A DNA stretch of 64,000 nt from Diadema setosum (taxonomy: Eukaryota > Echinodermata > Echinoidea > Diadematoida > Diadematidae): positions 25,713,627 through 25,777,626 of the forward strand of contig CM067070.1 of assembly GCA_033980235.1 (NCBI GenBank). Direction: 5' to 3'. The position numbers were made by a program, and so were the translations under genes. Of the stretch, positions 1-11,835 are shown one piece after another (position 1 is the stretch's first letter; the number at the start of each line of letters is the position of its first letter). Under the pieces are notes generated by a model. That model was not told where the DNA came from. It ran no database searches and saw only the letters and a program-made list of their open reading frames with translations.

Positions 1-46
1 GTTTTACTAATGTTGCTGCTTTCACTCAATCCACATTTGGGTTTAG

Positions 47-166
47 GTTTCCTTCACTGATGGTCGTTTTGGTAGAGGTAACGAGGCACTTGATGAGAAG
101 AACTATAGGGTTGGCAATGATAAAGTGAACATAGATCAATTCAAACCGTACGTGATATTAGAATGA
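47..166 (+). CDS. Candidate terminal coding exon, unrecognised
   Basis: A 39-codon open stretch follows a TTTAG acceptor-like site and ends in TGA at 164-166. The peptide starts VSFTDGRFGRGNEALDEKNY and ends FKPYVILE. It is hydrophilic and of mixed charge, with no low-complexity bias, so it reads like a true C-terminal tail rather than a chance frame. The gene would enter from before base 1, so its identity cannot be judged. No domain is recognised. The short length and lack of upstream context keep confidence low. Confidence 0.3.
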   Translation, partial: VSFTDGRFGRGNEALDEKNYRVGNDKVNIDQFKPYVILE

Positions 167-599
167 AAATGAGTTGCTGTTTGCTTTATAAATGCTGTTT
201 CAAAATGCCTTTATAAAGCTGATTGAATTAATATATTGATATAGAGATATCGAAATCGATGATTACGCTCCCCCAGCTTCTCTTCCCTCCCCATCTTCAT
301 CTTGGATGTTAGTGCATGAAAATTTAATCATATATATCTTGATCTACATGAACCTGAACTAAAAAGGAGCCTACTACGCCTTTCTGAATCATTTTTTTTA
401 AAGCACAATCATCGTGAGGTTGGAGAAGTATAAACCCAAATTAACCAAGTAGTGTATTCATGTTACCCAATTAGACCTAATGCCCACTTCGAATCTGATT
501 CAGCGTGGCTTAATAAACATGATCAATGTTAACAATAGCAATTGCTGCAGTTGTACGCCTATATAGGCCTATATAATACTTATATCATAATTCATTCCA
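167..599. other. Non-coding, nothing recognised
   Basis: AT-rich DNA. If the exon at 47-166 is real this is its 3' UTR and flank. No long frame or clear repeat boundary is visible. Confidence 0.4.
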
Positions 600-900
600 A
601 GCCAGAGACTCCAACTCTCCCGTTTTCGACGGGAGATCTCCCGCCGAAAACCCATTTTTGCCAAATCTCCCGTTCTCCCGTTTGAGATTTAATTTCTCCC
701 GCCCTGGCTCAATGTCTCCCGTTGGAAAGGATTTCTTACTTACTGCTATCGTATGTTGCAAAAATAAGCCTTAGATAGCACCAGAGAGGATCTATAACCC
801 TAGGAACTTCGCGCTTCGCACACATAAGCTTGGAGTCTCCCGTTTGCTTGGGGTTTCAGGCGGGAGAATCTCCAGATCAGAAGGTGCTTGGGGTTGGAGT
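600..900. repeat. CTCCCG-rich repeat with short hairpins
   Basis: The words CTCCCG and CGGGAG recur about ten times in 600-870, including a small hairpin near 616-634. A related layout built on CTCACGCA/TGCGTGAG occurs near 48045-48130, and both contain a CCCATTTTT word. This looks like a dispersed repeat family, name unknown. Confidence 0.45.
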
Positions 901-1200
901 CTCTGCCAAGCTTAGATTTCCAATTTACTTTTGCAAGATATTGATGAAAACTTCGAGTTTGCATCTTAACAACAATTTGTACTCCATGACTGAATTTCTC
1001 TTTTCTAATGTTTTCATCGAGACGCTCAGCGCTTAGAAACATTGTAATAAGCGCTTTATAAATGATATTTATTACTATCATTAACAACGCAAGTCTTGCG
1101 AGACAAAGGAAAAGTGTCAGCAGACGGCGAACAAAACCACAGGAATACCAGTAGTGTAAGCAGACGGCAAAGCAGAACGCGATGCCGATGGCGAAGTGGA

Positions 1201-1245
1201 AACACGCACACACACACACAACACACACACACACACACACACACA
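1201..1245. repeat. (CA)n microsatellite
   Basis: An almost uninterrupted CA run. Apparent cysteine/valine-rich or threonine/histidine-rich frames through it are not genes. Sequence from 900 to 1560 around it shows nothing else, except that the words TTATGACAGTTCACAAGG recur nearby as a short direct repeat (1254-1321). Confidence 0.9.
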
Positions 1246-1568
1246 AAGCCGTTGTTATGACAGTTCACAAGGGTGTTATGACCAAGGAGCTTCAAGCTCC
1301 TTGTTATGACAGTTCACAAGGCGGCGTGCCATTCTCACATTCCAATCTGATTCTGTGGTTAGCAGACGACCATGGTACTGTATACAAGAAGCAACACAAG
1401 TATCGCAACCAACTAGTACACTGATAGTCTTTGCTCAAGTGCCACAATTGGCAATTTCGACGCGTTAGGGTTACGGAAAAAAAAATCGCTGCCAGGACCA
1501 GGATTGTGATTTTGTTTTTGCTGTTACTCTTTATATGACTGCTCTTGGTTGCTATGACACACAGAATA

Positions 1569-2580
1569 TTTTTTTTTTGAGGGGGGGGGGGGGGGGCGAA
1601 CACCATTCACCACAGTGATATATTTCAGTTCGTTTATACATTTTGATTTATGATTGATTGATTTATATTCAGTTTTGTTTCCGATCCAACCTTTTTGTCC
1701 CTGGGTTTCAGACTTTATGTGTAGGACATACATATAATTGATCCAGTATTTCACTGTTTTTGTTTTTGTTTTTGGTTGCTTGTTTGTTTGTGTTTTTTTT
1801 TTTTGGTCATTCTTCACAAAACCCAATAGTGAATTTCGGTGCATATACATTGTTAATTGCACAGTGGTGTATGTATTACCACATAAGGATTCTCATAGAG
1901 AAAACGTTGGGTCATGGAGTCTCACGTTAACGATACACGAAGCTAAGGTTTTGAAATCATTTTCTATTTTTATTTCTATTGTGTATCTAAGATGGTTTGG
2001 GTATGTTGATGATACCTTGTATCGTGAATTTGTTGTCTGATGGTGATTTTTTTTGGGGGGGGATGGGGGCAGAGGTTTTGGGTCATCGGATAGGATTTGG
2101 GTGCTAAGAATATATTATTAATTAGCAGTGCAGTTATATTTGTTTTTGTGGGTTTTTTTTCAGAGATGTACTCTGATAACACTTTTTTTTTTGGTATACT
2201 GGAGTGACCTTTTTTATGGGGGGGGGGGGGAGGAGGGACGAATACCATTTCCCACAATGATATTTCTAGTTTTTATGTACAATAATTCACCTGGTGTACA
2301 TGCTCAATTTGAAATTATTTGTATTATTATCTACTATTATTATTTCTTATGTGTGTGTCTTCAAGTACTTCCTGACGTGCTTCCTTCAGTTGAGTTTGAT
2401 TGCTTTTTTCCAACCCGGCAACATAGGGAAGCTCACCATTAGGGAAAACCTGACATCTTGTATCCTTAAAGTAATTTGTTTGCTTTGTTTGTTTATCTGT
2501 TATCACTTGTATTGTATTGCAAATGTCGAATAAATAATGATAATAATGATAACAATAATAACTTCGTTTTATGTTCACCT
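1569..2580. repeat. Decayed LINE 3'-end-like DNA with T-run/G-run switches
   Basis: Two similar blocks each have a T-run switching to a G-run (1569-1596 and about 2205-2231), followed by a word like CGAA(C/T)ACCATT(T)C(A/C)C. The same layout occurs next to LINE remnants elsewhere in the window. No coding frame can be trusted. The assignment to a LINE 3' end is inference from similarity. Confidence 0.35.
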
Positions 2581-3805
2581 GTATTTTTTGTTATCATGTG
2601 TAAACATCTAAGATAAGATTCACAAATTTATACACAAAACATACACCTAATGAAACCCTCTGTTGGTTGTGATTCATCCCTTTTCTCAGGCATTAAGTTC
2701 TTTAGGTGCCCCTTCTTTTCTTGCTTTTTCATGTGATCATTTCATTTCAATTTCATGTGATGGTGCATGTCCAGAAGTAACCATCAGATGGACCATGAGA
2801 CTACACTCTATTTTGTCTTATGGACTGTCCACCTGACTCAGTCATGACAGAAAATTCAATGTAACATACCGTTAATAAGGCACCGTTTATAGAACAATAT
2901 TAACTGATTCAATCAAAGATACATGTCCAACAATGAATTCGAGACAACTCACAAGCGCGCATACATAATCAAAGAAAGACAGTTTTCCTCTTTATTACTT
3001 TTTATTTTATTTATTCGTTTTCCACTCATGGGAAGAAATTGCCCTTTCAGCTAAAGTTAGGGCTGATTTTCAAAGAGAAGCATGAAAAGTAGGGGCAGCT
3101 AAAGAAACATGCGGTGAGAAAAGAGGTGAATCATAACCAACAGAGGATTTCACTTGGTGTATACATTGTGTAGAATATGATTATAAATTTGTTAGACTAA
3201 TCTTAAATGTTTGCATTATAATAAGAAAAAAAAACTGAGAACGAAGTATGTAGCGCAATGGTCTGGTCATAAATAAACAAATTCAAAACAGAGTCTCTAT
3301 AATTATATAGGATAATCGTTGTATTGCTGAATAGGTTTGGAAATGAGAAGGGCCTACATTTAATAATTTACCAGTTCCATCCCCCCCCCCCCAAAGAAAA
3401 GCTACGATTGGTACTATTCTCCCTGTTGTCCTGGTACAGTGACAAAGGAAACGCAACTCCTTTCTCACGGTTTTCACCGACATTATGATTGGTGAAGTTG
3501 TTGAAATTCGAGGATTTCATCTAAAACTATTTTCTTAGTTCATCTCAGTTTCAGTCGGAGAAGAAAAAGGTTTTCAGTAGATGGAAATATCGCATAATTA
3601 CGGTCGGAAGTCTCTACAAACTTGTCGTTTCGCAGCAGAGCACGTCGCTACAAAGAGCTACCATGTGCCTGCTGGATAGTTTGATGAGGTGCGTAGCATA
3701 TCGTAGCCAAGGTATAGTCTTCTTCATCTAGACGCTGAATAATACCGAACCGCTACCACTGATTTATGTGTCGAAATAAAGTGGCCGTTGGGGGCGGTCT
3801 TCAAT
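2581..3805. other. Non-coding, nothing recognised
   Basis: AT-rich intergenic or intronic DNA with one C10 run (3380-3391). No splice-bounded exon or repeat family was recognised. Confidence 0.4.
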
Positions 3806-4053
3806 ATCCCGTCGCTCGTTGCAAATGGAAAATGGAAAAACGAATATCGAACCGATATCCTGTTTTTCATTTCCTATTTTTTGAAATGTTCAGAAAATAG
3901 GATTTTGAGTCATTTTTTGACATTTCATTATAATGAAACGCGAAAAACAGAATTTAAGAGCAAATCCATTATCCTGTGTTCCATTTTCAGTTAAAAATAG
4001 GATATTGATATTTTATTCATTTTTCCGTTGGACTAGGCGACGGGCGACGGGAT
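3806..4053. mobile_element. Candidate short TIR element (MITE)
   Basis: The 13-mer ATCCCGTCGCTCG at 3806-3818 faces CGGGCGACGGGAT at 4041-4053, matching as an inverted repeat at 12 of 13 positions. The interior is AT-rich with repeated AAAATAGGAT(A/T)TTG words. A length near 250 bp with no coding capacity fits a MITE. Target duplication is not obvious, so the ends are tentative. Sequence from 4054 to 4424 shows nothing else. Confidence 0.4.
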
Positions 4054-4424
4054 TTCCACGCAATATTCGATTTTTCGACACCAGTTTTCGACCGGTCACT
4101 GAATGGTACTTTAATACCCTGATCCTGTACACTCTATCTATTCTGGGGCTTGCTTTTCGCCGAGGAGAAGGCAACAAATCAACGCTGTGCCAAAATCGGA
4201 CAAAAGAGGGAGGCAAAAACAACACTTGAACGGAGAGCCTCTAAGCCGACCCCCTGTGATTTTGACAAGCGTTACATGTAACGCTCTTCACAAAATCATA
4301 GATATCTTCATAATGCCGTATTTTTCATCGATTCTTTTTCATTGCTTAGTCCTTTCATAGGCATTGGCCCTTGTTTTTGCCTGTTTCACTTCATGAAATA
4401 GTACTTTTGCATTTTGGGTTCCAA

Positions 4425-4522
4425 CACTCCTCCCCAGTCCCTAGTCTGCTCTTTCAGAATATGGTCTTAACTGAAAATTCATGTCTGGCGACTTTTTGTT
4501 TGTTTTGAGGTGCAGGGTCACA
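4425..4522 (-). mobile_element. TGTGACC-family TIR element, truncated end
   Basis: Contains the family's subterminal words CATGTCTGGCGACTTTTTGTT and TTTTGAGGTGCAGGGTCACA, followed by TA. Only one end is kept. Fold-back A starts directly beside it, so A probably inserted here or removed the rest. Confidence 0.65.
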
Positions 4523-4800
4523 TATTACATTTGTTTTTGTATTTTTGGTTTGCTTTAGAACCTTGGCTTGAACATTGCGTTAGGAGCATTATATTCTTGT
4601 GTAATGTAAAGTCTCTGAACTGCTGGGGGAGGGGTAGGGCAAAAGAGGTGGGACCCCCGCCCCCTCCTTAAAAAAGAGAAGAGGTTGTTCGCTTGTTGTT
4701 TTGCGTGCTTTTTTTTTTCTCGTTTTGCTCCATGCACGGGGGATAAAAACAAAGTTTGGAGCCCGGATTCCTTGAGGAGTAGGAAACAATATTAGACTAA

Positions 4801-4855
<55 letters not shown>

Positions 4856-5223
4856 CAAGATCAAATTTCAAAATGGCCGACACTTATGGCAAACCCCTCA
4901 CTTTTCATGTGATATTACTTATAGAATGACTGATACGATGACAAAATTAATATATGTCTTTATTTTTGGTTTGGCTTAAAACCTGAATTTGGACATTGCG
5001 GTAGAAGCATTGTTTATATTCTTGCGTAATGTAAAGTCTCTGAACGGCTGGGGGAGGGTTAGGGCAAGGGGGGCGGCCCTCAACTTAAAAAGTAGTGGTT
5101 CGCTTGTTCTGTTGCGTACTTTTTTTTTTTTGCCGTCTTGCTTTAAAACACGGCAGAAAAAGCATCAAATTTGGCGCACGGATTCCTCATTAGAGTAAGA
5201 GTCCTCCTGCAGTTTTTAAGGAG

Positions 5224-5264
<41 letters not shown>

Positions 5265-5549
5265 AATCAAATGCCAAAAGGGCCAGCACTTAAATGGCAA
5301 ACTCCCCGCTTTTCATGCCATACGGGTGCGATTAGAACCTTAATTTGGACATTGTGGTATAGGAGCATTGTTTACATTTTTGCGTAAAAATGAGTGTCTG
5401 AATTCCGGGGGGGGGGGGGTAGGGCAAAAGAGCTGGGACCCCGTTAAAAAATGCTGCTTGCTTGTTCTTTTGAATGCTTTTTTCTTTCTTTTTTTTCTCT
5501 TACACGACGGATAAAAAGTTTCAAATTCGGCACACGGATTCCTTGAGAT

Positions 5550-6045
5550 CATGAAACAATATGAGAGTAGGAGCCCTCTCATCTATGTTTTCTGGCGTCT
5601 CTCCTGCCTTACGAATGTCAATTGCAGTTGTACTGGCCATTAGCAAGGTGACTTTGAGCTCTGTGATCATATCCCGGATAGTTTTATCTGCGTCGGATGT
5701 TGACATTTCATGGAGGACATCCTCCAAACTCTCCTTCTTTCTCACAGAAGAAACATTTTTGAATATAATGCTCTGCGCTTAGTAAGCCTTTTCTGATCTT
5801 CATTTGGGGTGTGAACTCTCTTTTTTTTTTGTCTTCTCCAATGTAGAATTATTGAATTTCAAATGGTAAGATTTGTGCAATTGAGCTGAGTGTGTAACAA
5901 AGCTTTCAATAGTTTCTTCACTCCCAAAGCAGAGTTCAACTGGAACAGCACTAATGGCTCGGAACTGTTCAGCATTGGACATGAATGACTTGTAGGCATC
6001 TGTCTTGTCACCACTTGCCCTTGAACTCTTCAAGAGACACTATAA
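5550..6045 (-). pseudogene. Broken transposon-linked ORF inside fold-back A
   Basis: On the minus strand, 6033-5800 reads as a hydrophilic segment including SAVPVELCFGSEETIESFV and a Lys-rich run. A homopolymer tract near 5821-5831 then breaks the frame. Downstream a CxxC pair (KCFFCEKEG) is followed, after another frame change, by ESLEDVLHEMSTSDADKTIR. From memory, this order (HKS..LKFN.SKLE, then C-I-F-C-E-K-E, then LHEVSTFDAD) belongs to a multi-copy uncharacterised protein family of marine invertebrate genomes associated with repeats. At least two frameshifts make it a pseudogene. The family match needs a database search, and the 3' end runs into the fold-back's own repeat at 5585. Confidence 0.55.
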
Positions 6046-6657
6046 AGGGTTGAGCTGTGTCTTGCTGGCAAATCACACAACGATCCAATACACTTGAATA
6101 CCATGACGGATCACATCTTAAAAGCAAAAGTATTGGAATTTGATCCAATTATTGTAAAAACTTTGATATCCATCGCATCATTTCATTTATGGTGGACTGC
6201 AGTGGAGTAATGTTGTCATGCATTTGTCAGAGAAGACATTTCTGGTAAAAATTGATCTCTAAGTATGTACTCGTATGTATTGCCTTGGAATGTTACAGCA
6301 GAAAGCACCGTATGTACATGAAAAAAGTAATCCTCTGGGGGGAAAAGACATTATATAGTTTCTTGTAAAGCGACTATGATAGTCAGTTAGTTCCTTTCGT
6401 CTAATGAAACATTCTGCAAAATAAACCTCCCTCAGCATGCAAACGCAACTTTAAACATATTTAACCCAAATATATATTATGGCCAGCACAACTTTTTATG
6501 ACAAGACATCGTGTCTATCTTTCTGTCCTCATTTGGTACAAAAGTAAAATTCCTGGTAAAAGATAAAGCTAACCCATAATCTCAGAAGGGAAATTTTCTG
6601 CTATACCGAGACACGGTCATGTCAGTGGCACAAGAAGAAAGTAGTAGCAGTAGAATG
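6046..6657. other. Core of fold-back A, nothing recognised
   Basis: AT-rich DNA between the broken ORF and two small MITEs. No coding or repeat signature recognised. Confidence 0.4.
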
Positions 6658-6836
6658 CAGCCCCGTTATAGCAAACGTCGTCGGGACCGGCAGCTATTTT
6701 CCCTGTTATATCGACAATTCGATTTATCATAAACAGAACAGTGATATATAGAAAGATAGATGAGAGTTTTGGGACCTGATTTTTACTTAGTTGTTACGAA
6801 AATTCTTACCGCGTTCGTCGTAACGGAAGTGCACTG
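6658..6836. mobile_element. Short CAGTGCACT/CCCGTTA-type TIR element
   Basis: Begins CAGCCCCGTTATAGC and ends CGTCGTAACGGAAGTGCACTG. Its termini resemble those of the larger element at 18467-19831 (ends AGTGTACTCCCGTTA and TAACGGGAGTGCACTG). About 180 bp, non-coding, so a MITE of the same superfamily. Pogo/Tigger-like ends are my guess from the TIR style. Confidence 0.5.
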
Positions 6837-6915
6837 TATCCACAAATAAATCTTACTGCACTGAAAAATTATTTCAGTGTAAAATGATTCTTAGAGTCTC
6901 AGAGCATGGGAGTAG

Positions 6916-7075
6916 CAGGGGTGGATCCAGGAATTCCATGAGGGGGAGGGGCGCCTTTGCAAAATTAAAGGGGGCGCATGCCCTCCCCCTCCATGTTTAC
7001 TTTTTATTTCTTTGTTTTAACAAAGAATAGAAGGGGCGTGCCCAGTGCGCCTCCACGCACCCAGATCCGCCACTG
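6916..7075. mobile_element. Short GGATCCAGGAATTCC element, solo copy of the fold-back B monomer
   Basis: Starts CAGGGGTGGATCCAGGAATT and ends CCCAGATCCGCCACTG. It is flanked on both sides by AGTAG (6911-6915 and 7076-7080), a probable target duplication. The interior matches the layout of the fold-back B monomers: a GGCGCCTTT..AAAATTAAAG block, a C-rich block, TTTTTATTTCTTTGTT, and GGGGCGTG. It is therefore an independent insertion of the unit that is amplified at 20.9-29.0 kb. Confidence 0.65.
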
Positions 7076-7585
7076 AGTAGGAAAACTGTTTATTCTAGAA
7101 ACTATCTTCTGTCTGTTTAAACTGTATACATTATATTTCATTAGTATATAATATAGGTACATAATATTTGATCAGTAATTAATTCTATAACCAACTCCAT
7201 GTTTCAGATGCTTTGATGTTAATCATGGTCTCAAGTTTGGGTTTATATTTTCAGTTCCATGGCAAATAAATCAGTTCACAACAGATATGAACTTGTTATC
7301 ACATTCCCTTACTTACGCACTTTATCATTATAAAGAAATATTAAAATTCAGCAATTTAACACTAAAATTCGAAAAATTCCAGAGGGCTCCTATTCTAATA
7401 TCAATGAGTAGGTTCTAAGGGATCACCTCTCCAAATTTGGTGCTTTTATCCGCTCTAACTAACGGTAAGCCCAAATGTTGACATTAAGCGACCTGACTAT
7501 ATAAGGGAGTGTGATAATATAAGTTTAGATCTGTTGTGAATTGATCTGTTTGGATCTGTTTGGAATTTTATTTCGTGTGTGTGTG

Positions 7586-7628
<43 letters not shown>

Positions 7629-8019
7629 CTTAAAAATTGCAGGAGGACTCTTACTCATAATGAGGAATCCGTGGGCCAAATTTGATGCTTTTTCCGCTGT
7701 GTTTAAAGCAAGACGGCAAAAAAAAAAAAAAAAAGAGTACGCAACAGAACAAGCGAACCACTACTTTTTAAGTTGAGGGCCGCCCCCTTTGCCCTCCCCC
7801 TCCCCCCAGCCATCAGAGACTTTACATTACGCAAGAATATAAACAATGCTCCTACCGCAATCTCCAAATTCAGGCTTTAAGCCAAACCAAAAATAAAGAT
7901 ATATACTAATATTGTCATCATATCGACGATACTATATAAGTAATATCACTTGAAAAGTGAGGGGTTTGCCATAAGTGTCGGCCATTTTGAAATTTGATCT
8001 TGTGTGTGTGTGTGTGTGT

Positions 8020-8059
<40 letters not shown>

Positions 8060-8345
8060 TTAGTCTAATATTGTTTCCTAGTCCTCGAGGAATCCGTGCG
8101 CCAAAGTTTACGTTTTTATCCCCCGTGTATGGAGCAAAACGAGAAAAAAAAGCACGCAAAACAACAAGCGAACAACCTCTTCTTTTTTTTTTTTAAGGGG
8201 GGAGGGGGGGTCCCACCCCTTTTGCCCTACCCCTCCCCCAGCAGTTCAGAGACTTTACATTACACAAGAATATGGCTCCTAACGCAATGTTCAAGCTAAA
8301 GCAAACCAAAATACAAAAACAAATGTAATATATTGTATCATATCA

Positions 8346-9244
8346 TCCATATGACATGAAAAGTGAGGGTTTTGCCAATTAAGTGTCGGCCATTTTCAAA
8401 TTTGATCTTTTTAGTGTTTTTCTCCAAAACTCCCGGAGGGCTCCTACTCTAATATTGTTTAATAGTCCTAAAGGAATCCGTGCGAAAGAAAAATGATGCT
8501 TTTATCCGCCGTGTAATGGTAATTATCACTAAGCGACCTGATTATTACTTACGCAATACAGTATATGTATCATATTATAAAGAAATATCAAAATTCAGCA
8601 TCTTCACCCTAAAAATCGAAAAATTCCAGAGGGCTCGTACTCTAATATTGTTTAATAGTCTTAATGGAATCCGTATGCCAAATTTGATGCTTTTATCCGC
8701 CGTGTAACGGTTATTTCACTAAGCGACCTGACTACAAGGTGAAGACGAAAGTGGAGAGAGCGCATCGTGACGGAAAAAAAAAAGTTGAAGGTCGTTCCAG
8801 GCATATTATTCTACTGATGCCGAGTTCCCGCGAGGTCCTGAAGGATGAAAGATAATTCATCACAGATGATCTTTCCCCAACGGACCTGGAGGAAAAAAGT
8901 AGTGGACCAAACAAGTTCAGGATCTGTACAACAAAGGAACGACACTGAAGTTTCACCCCGGCAATTGGCGACAGGCTAATGGCATCCCTTTCAACTTTGA
9001 GTGAAGGACGACCTATAAAGATAAGTCCTAAATTGATGCTGTATCTATGAATCTGACAAGAATAATTGATAGCAATCAATAATCATTTCTTACTTTTGTA
9101 ACAAATTGCGTGAAACGCTTATACTATATGTGGCAGTTTAGTTTTAAACTTTGGTTCTTGTTTCAAAATTACGCTGTGTCACCAGTCACGAAATCACAAC
9201 GATCAAGAAAGTTACGCCAATACTTCTCCAGTTGATATTAATGA
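8346..9244. repeat. Extra degenerate fold-back A units, then unassigned DNA
   Basis: From 8346 to 8725 two units repeat the words TTCCAGAGGGCTC, ACTCTAATATTGTTTAATAG and GATGCTTTTATCCGCCGTGTAA, ending in AAGCGACCTGACTA. The same words are at 7373-7500. From 8730 to 9244 nothing is recognised. Confidence 0.5.
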
Positions 9245-9440
9245 TGTATAATGTTACTTCGTCTGGATTTTATGCATGAATCCGACAAATAAGACGAATT
9301 TCAAGAAATAAGTTGCTTCATTTGCCCCTCCAGTAGATCTAAGTCGCAATCATTCTATGTAACTCTATAATGTGGGTGTGCGCGTGCTGCTGCCGTCCGT
9401 CCGCACTGTTATACAACATGTCCTTTTCAGAATGATTACG
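9245..9440 (+). repeat. Direct repeat, first copy
   Basis: Shares ordered words with 11312-11500: TTTTATGCATGAA(T/C)CCGACA, AATAAGACGAATTTCAAGA, GTAGATCTA(A/T)GTCG, TTCTATGTAACTCT and CTTTTCAGAATG. The pair lies about 2.07 kb apart in the same orientation. Confidence 0.65.
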
Positions 9441-9738
9441 CGCGGACGAAAGGTCTGGTGGCGTATACTATGCAATATGACGACTGCTTCACGCTCGTGT
9501 GTGTAATAGCGAATAAGCTTATAGTCGTATTACTTTGATTACGATAGCATCAGGTAAATCTAAAAATTTATTGACAAGAATAGATTACAAATGATGGCTA
9601 GTGTTGTTTCATACACAGACCCACTGGAACATCATGTAGGCTACATCCCATGGTCGAGTTCTTAATGAATCCTACATCGGTGCTTTCTCTGTTCGATGCG
9701 TGTATTTATACATTCTTTTTGTATTTTCTATTATGTAC

Positions 9739-9804
<66 letters not shown>

Positions 9805-9829
9805 GATATATATATATATATATATATAA
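9739..9829. repeat. (TA)n microsatellite
   Basis: A long TA run broken once by CATGA near 9800. Confidence 0.95.
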
Positions 9830-10019
9830 TGAGAATGACATTCTCTGTAGTTCCTATCAGTCATGCACCTGATATGACTGGACAATTTATATTGAGTGTT
9901 GATGAACCCATGTCTAAGACGTAAGGGTTTTTTTTTTCACGATTGATGTGGTTTAATCATTTCAGAATTGGGTCTAATGTATAGGATTACAGTTATAACA
10001 AAAGCAACACGTATGAAAG

Positions 10020-10990
10020 GTATTGACTGTCGAAGGACAGTCAACCTGCCCGAAACGTCAAGTTCCTCGGTTCTCCTAGTTATTCTTATAACTAGACTTC
10101 TTGCTCTACTTTCACTAGCAGTGTACCTTTACTCAGTGTTTCATTTCTCTTTCCTCTCTCTCTCTCTCTTACACTTTTGTCTGTTTCTACACTACTTGTC
10201 TTTTCTTTTCTTTCTGATTCTGTTCTCTTCTTTCTTCTTTTCTTTTTATTTCTTCCTTCCATACAACCCAACGGTCCTTTTCAGGACCACTAGTTTTAAT
10301 TTACACATTTCTTTACAGGTTATTTCTCTTGTCTTCTCTCCTCAGGTCTACACTTTAACCTTATTTTAATCTCTCATTTTTGCATTTCTCCCACAGGAAC
10401 CTTTTCAGGATTTAACTGTCATCAATTTCCTCTCCATTTATTTTTCTTTTCCGCAGCAGCATTTAATTCTAGGATCTACACTAGCTCCCTCTAATTTACG
10501 TCTTGAATTTCAATTTGTTCTTTTCTTCTTCTTTTCATTGCCCCCCCTCTCTCTCTCTCTCCCTTCTCTCCGCTTATTCTCACCTCTCCTCTTCTTACCC
10601 CTCCTTATTTCTGTTTATCGTCCTTTCTCCATTCATTCGCATTCCGTAGCCACACTGTTCGCCGACTTCGTTCTCCTCTTGGTTTCATGAATCTTCACTG
10701 CTCTCCCCTATCTCCATGATTCTCCAACATTCAACTCCTTCCTCTTCCTCTTCCCTTCTATTTCATCTTTCCCCTTCTAACGATGTCCGAACATCTTACT
10801 TGATTCTCACACTATTCTTCCTTACCACTCTCTGTGTTCCTTTCTCTACTGTCTCCACTAGTGCAACTTCAACTTCCAGCCCATTACTGTCTCCTACTCT
10901 TCACTTTTTGCCCTCCTCACAACCCCCATATGTCGCTTCCCTCTTCAATTCTCCTCTTTCTAAGCTCTTCTTCCAAACTACGATCCGGTT
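10020..10990. repeat. Pyrimidine-rich tract after a CCGAAACGTC motif
   Basis: Near 10029-10068 the words CTGTCGAAGGACAGT and CTGCCCGAAACGTCAAG occur, a style seen at Penelope-like element termini. From 10130 to 10990 the + strand is almost all C/T (CTCT, TTTCTTTT). The long frames there are low-complexity artefacts. A strong polypurine/polypyrimidine asymmetry of this length could form triplex structures. Confidence 0.5.
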
Positions 10991-11311
10991 AAGGACTACA
11001 TACACATGGTGTCACCGCAAATCTTTCTTCCTAATTAACTTCACCATGCAAACCTTCAAACAACACATAATCTGTAATAAAGCCACAAGTCATGAACTCC
11101 ATTTGCTCTTTTTTTTCTTGCAATGCAAATTGTCTGGATTTTTATTTATTTATTTATTTATTTATTTATGCATTTATGCATTTATGCATTTTCTTGTTTC
11201 CACATAGACGTAGAATGTGATTCGTATACTGCACATAGTACGTTTGCATAAGTATGGGGAGAAAAGGCCGAGGTTTATAGTGATAGGCCTACATCTCCAG
11301 ATTTATTAATG

Positions 11312-11500
11312 AGGTATAATGATATTTGATTTTAATTTTATGCATGAACCCGACAAATAAGACGAATTTCAAGATTTGGCACTCCTAGTAGATCTATGTC
11401 GTAATCTTTCTATGTAACTCTAATGAGGGTGTGTGCGCATGTTGAAGGATGGTCCTGCCGGTCGTCCGTGCTGTTACACAGCATGAACTTTTCAGAATGG
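11312..11500 (+). repeat. Direct repeat, second copy
   Basis: Second member of the pair described at 9245-9440. It is less well conserved toward the GTCCGT end. Confidence 0.65.
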
Positions 11501-11589
11501 TTAGTTTTTCTATAACCCTTATTTCATTATTCGAACATGACATAAACATTTCACTTTCTTTGGTAACAGCTAGAATAAAGTTGCATAAT

Positions 11590-11835
11590 CAAAACAAAGT
11601 AACTTGAGAAAAATATAATTCTGGAATCTTGGGGGTAACAAATACGTTGTAATGAAGATTGACTGAAGTGATAAAAACAATATACCAATACGTAAAACAT
11701 CGAAAAATGGAGGGACCCACAAAAAAGACAATGTTTGTAGAATGTGGCCCCCTCACGTACAGAATGTCAATACAAAATGAACTGATGCAAAAAGGGGGGG
11801 GGGAAGACTGGGAATCAAGTAAGAAAAAAAAATCA
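11590..11835 (-). mobile_element. LINE 3'-UTR-like fragment
   Basis: Carries GGAGGGACCCACAAAAAAGAC and, about 40 bases on, GTGGCCCCCTC. The same arrangement is at 36078-36122 and 31000-31045, which are LINE-like 3' ends with microsatellite tails. Orientation is inferred from those copies. Confidence 0.4.

Larger units (their letters stand above)
4518..8345. mobile_element. Fold-back element A: long inverted repeat around a broken ORF
   Basis: The block at about 4523-5290 reappears as its reverse complement at about 7585-8345. Corresponding parts occur in mirror order: words around AGTCTCTGAACTGC, the two (CA)n/(GT)n tracts, and the 'ATGGCCGACACTTATGGCAA' segment against its complement near 7966-7985. 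Arms are roughly 760 bp. Each arm holds two related units, and further degenerate units lie at 5335-5585, 7310-7500 and 8346-8725. The centre carries a decayed protein-coding remnant and two short MITEs. There is no transposase, so it would be non-autonomous. The outer ends are approximate. Confidence 0.7.

Noticed and set aside
800..1295. Cys/Val-rich and other long frames over the (CA)n tract
   Set aside because: They follow the microsatellite composition, overlap on both strands and have no splice or start context.
9700..9924. Tyr/Ile-repeat frames over the (TA)n runs here and at 14250-14820 and 59690-60216
   Set aside because: Translation of TA microsatellites; only the end of the last one (60095-60202) is a real exon.
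10716..11207. 163-codon + frame rich in Ser, Leu and Phe
   Set aside because: Lies in a C/T-rich tract where stops are rare by composition; no domain, no acceptor or donor.
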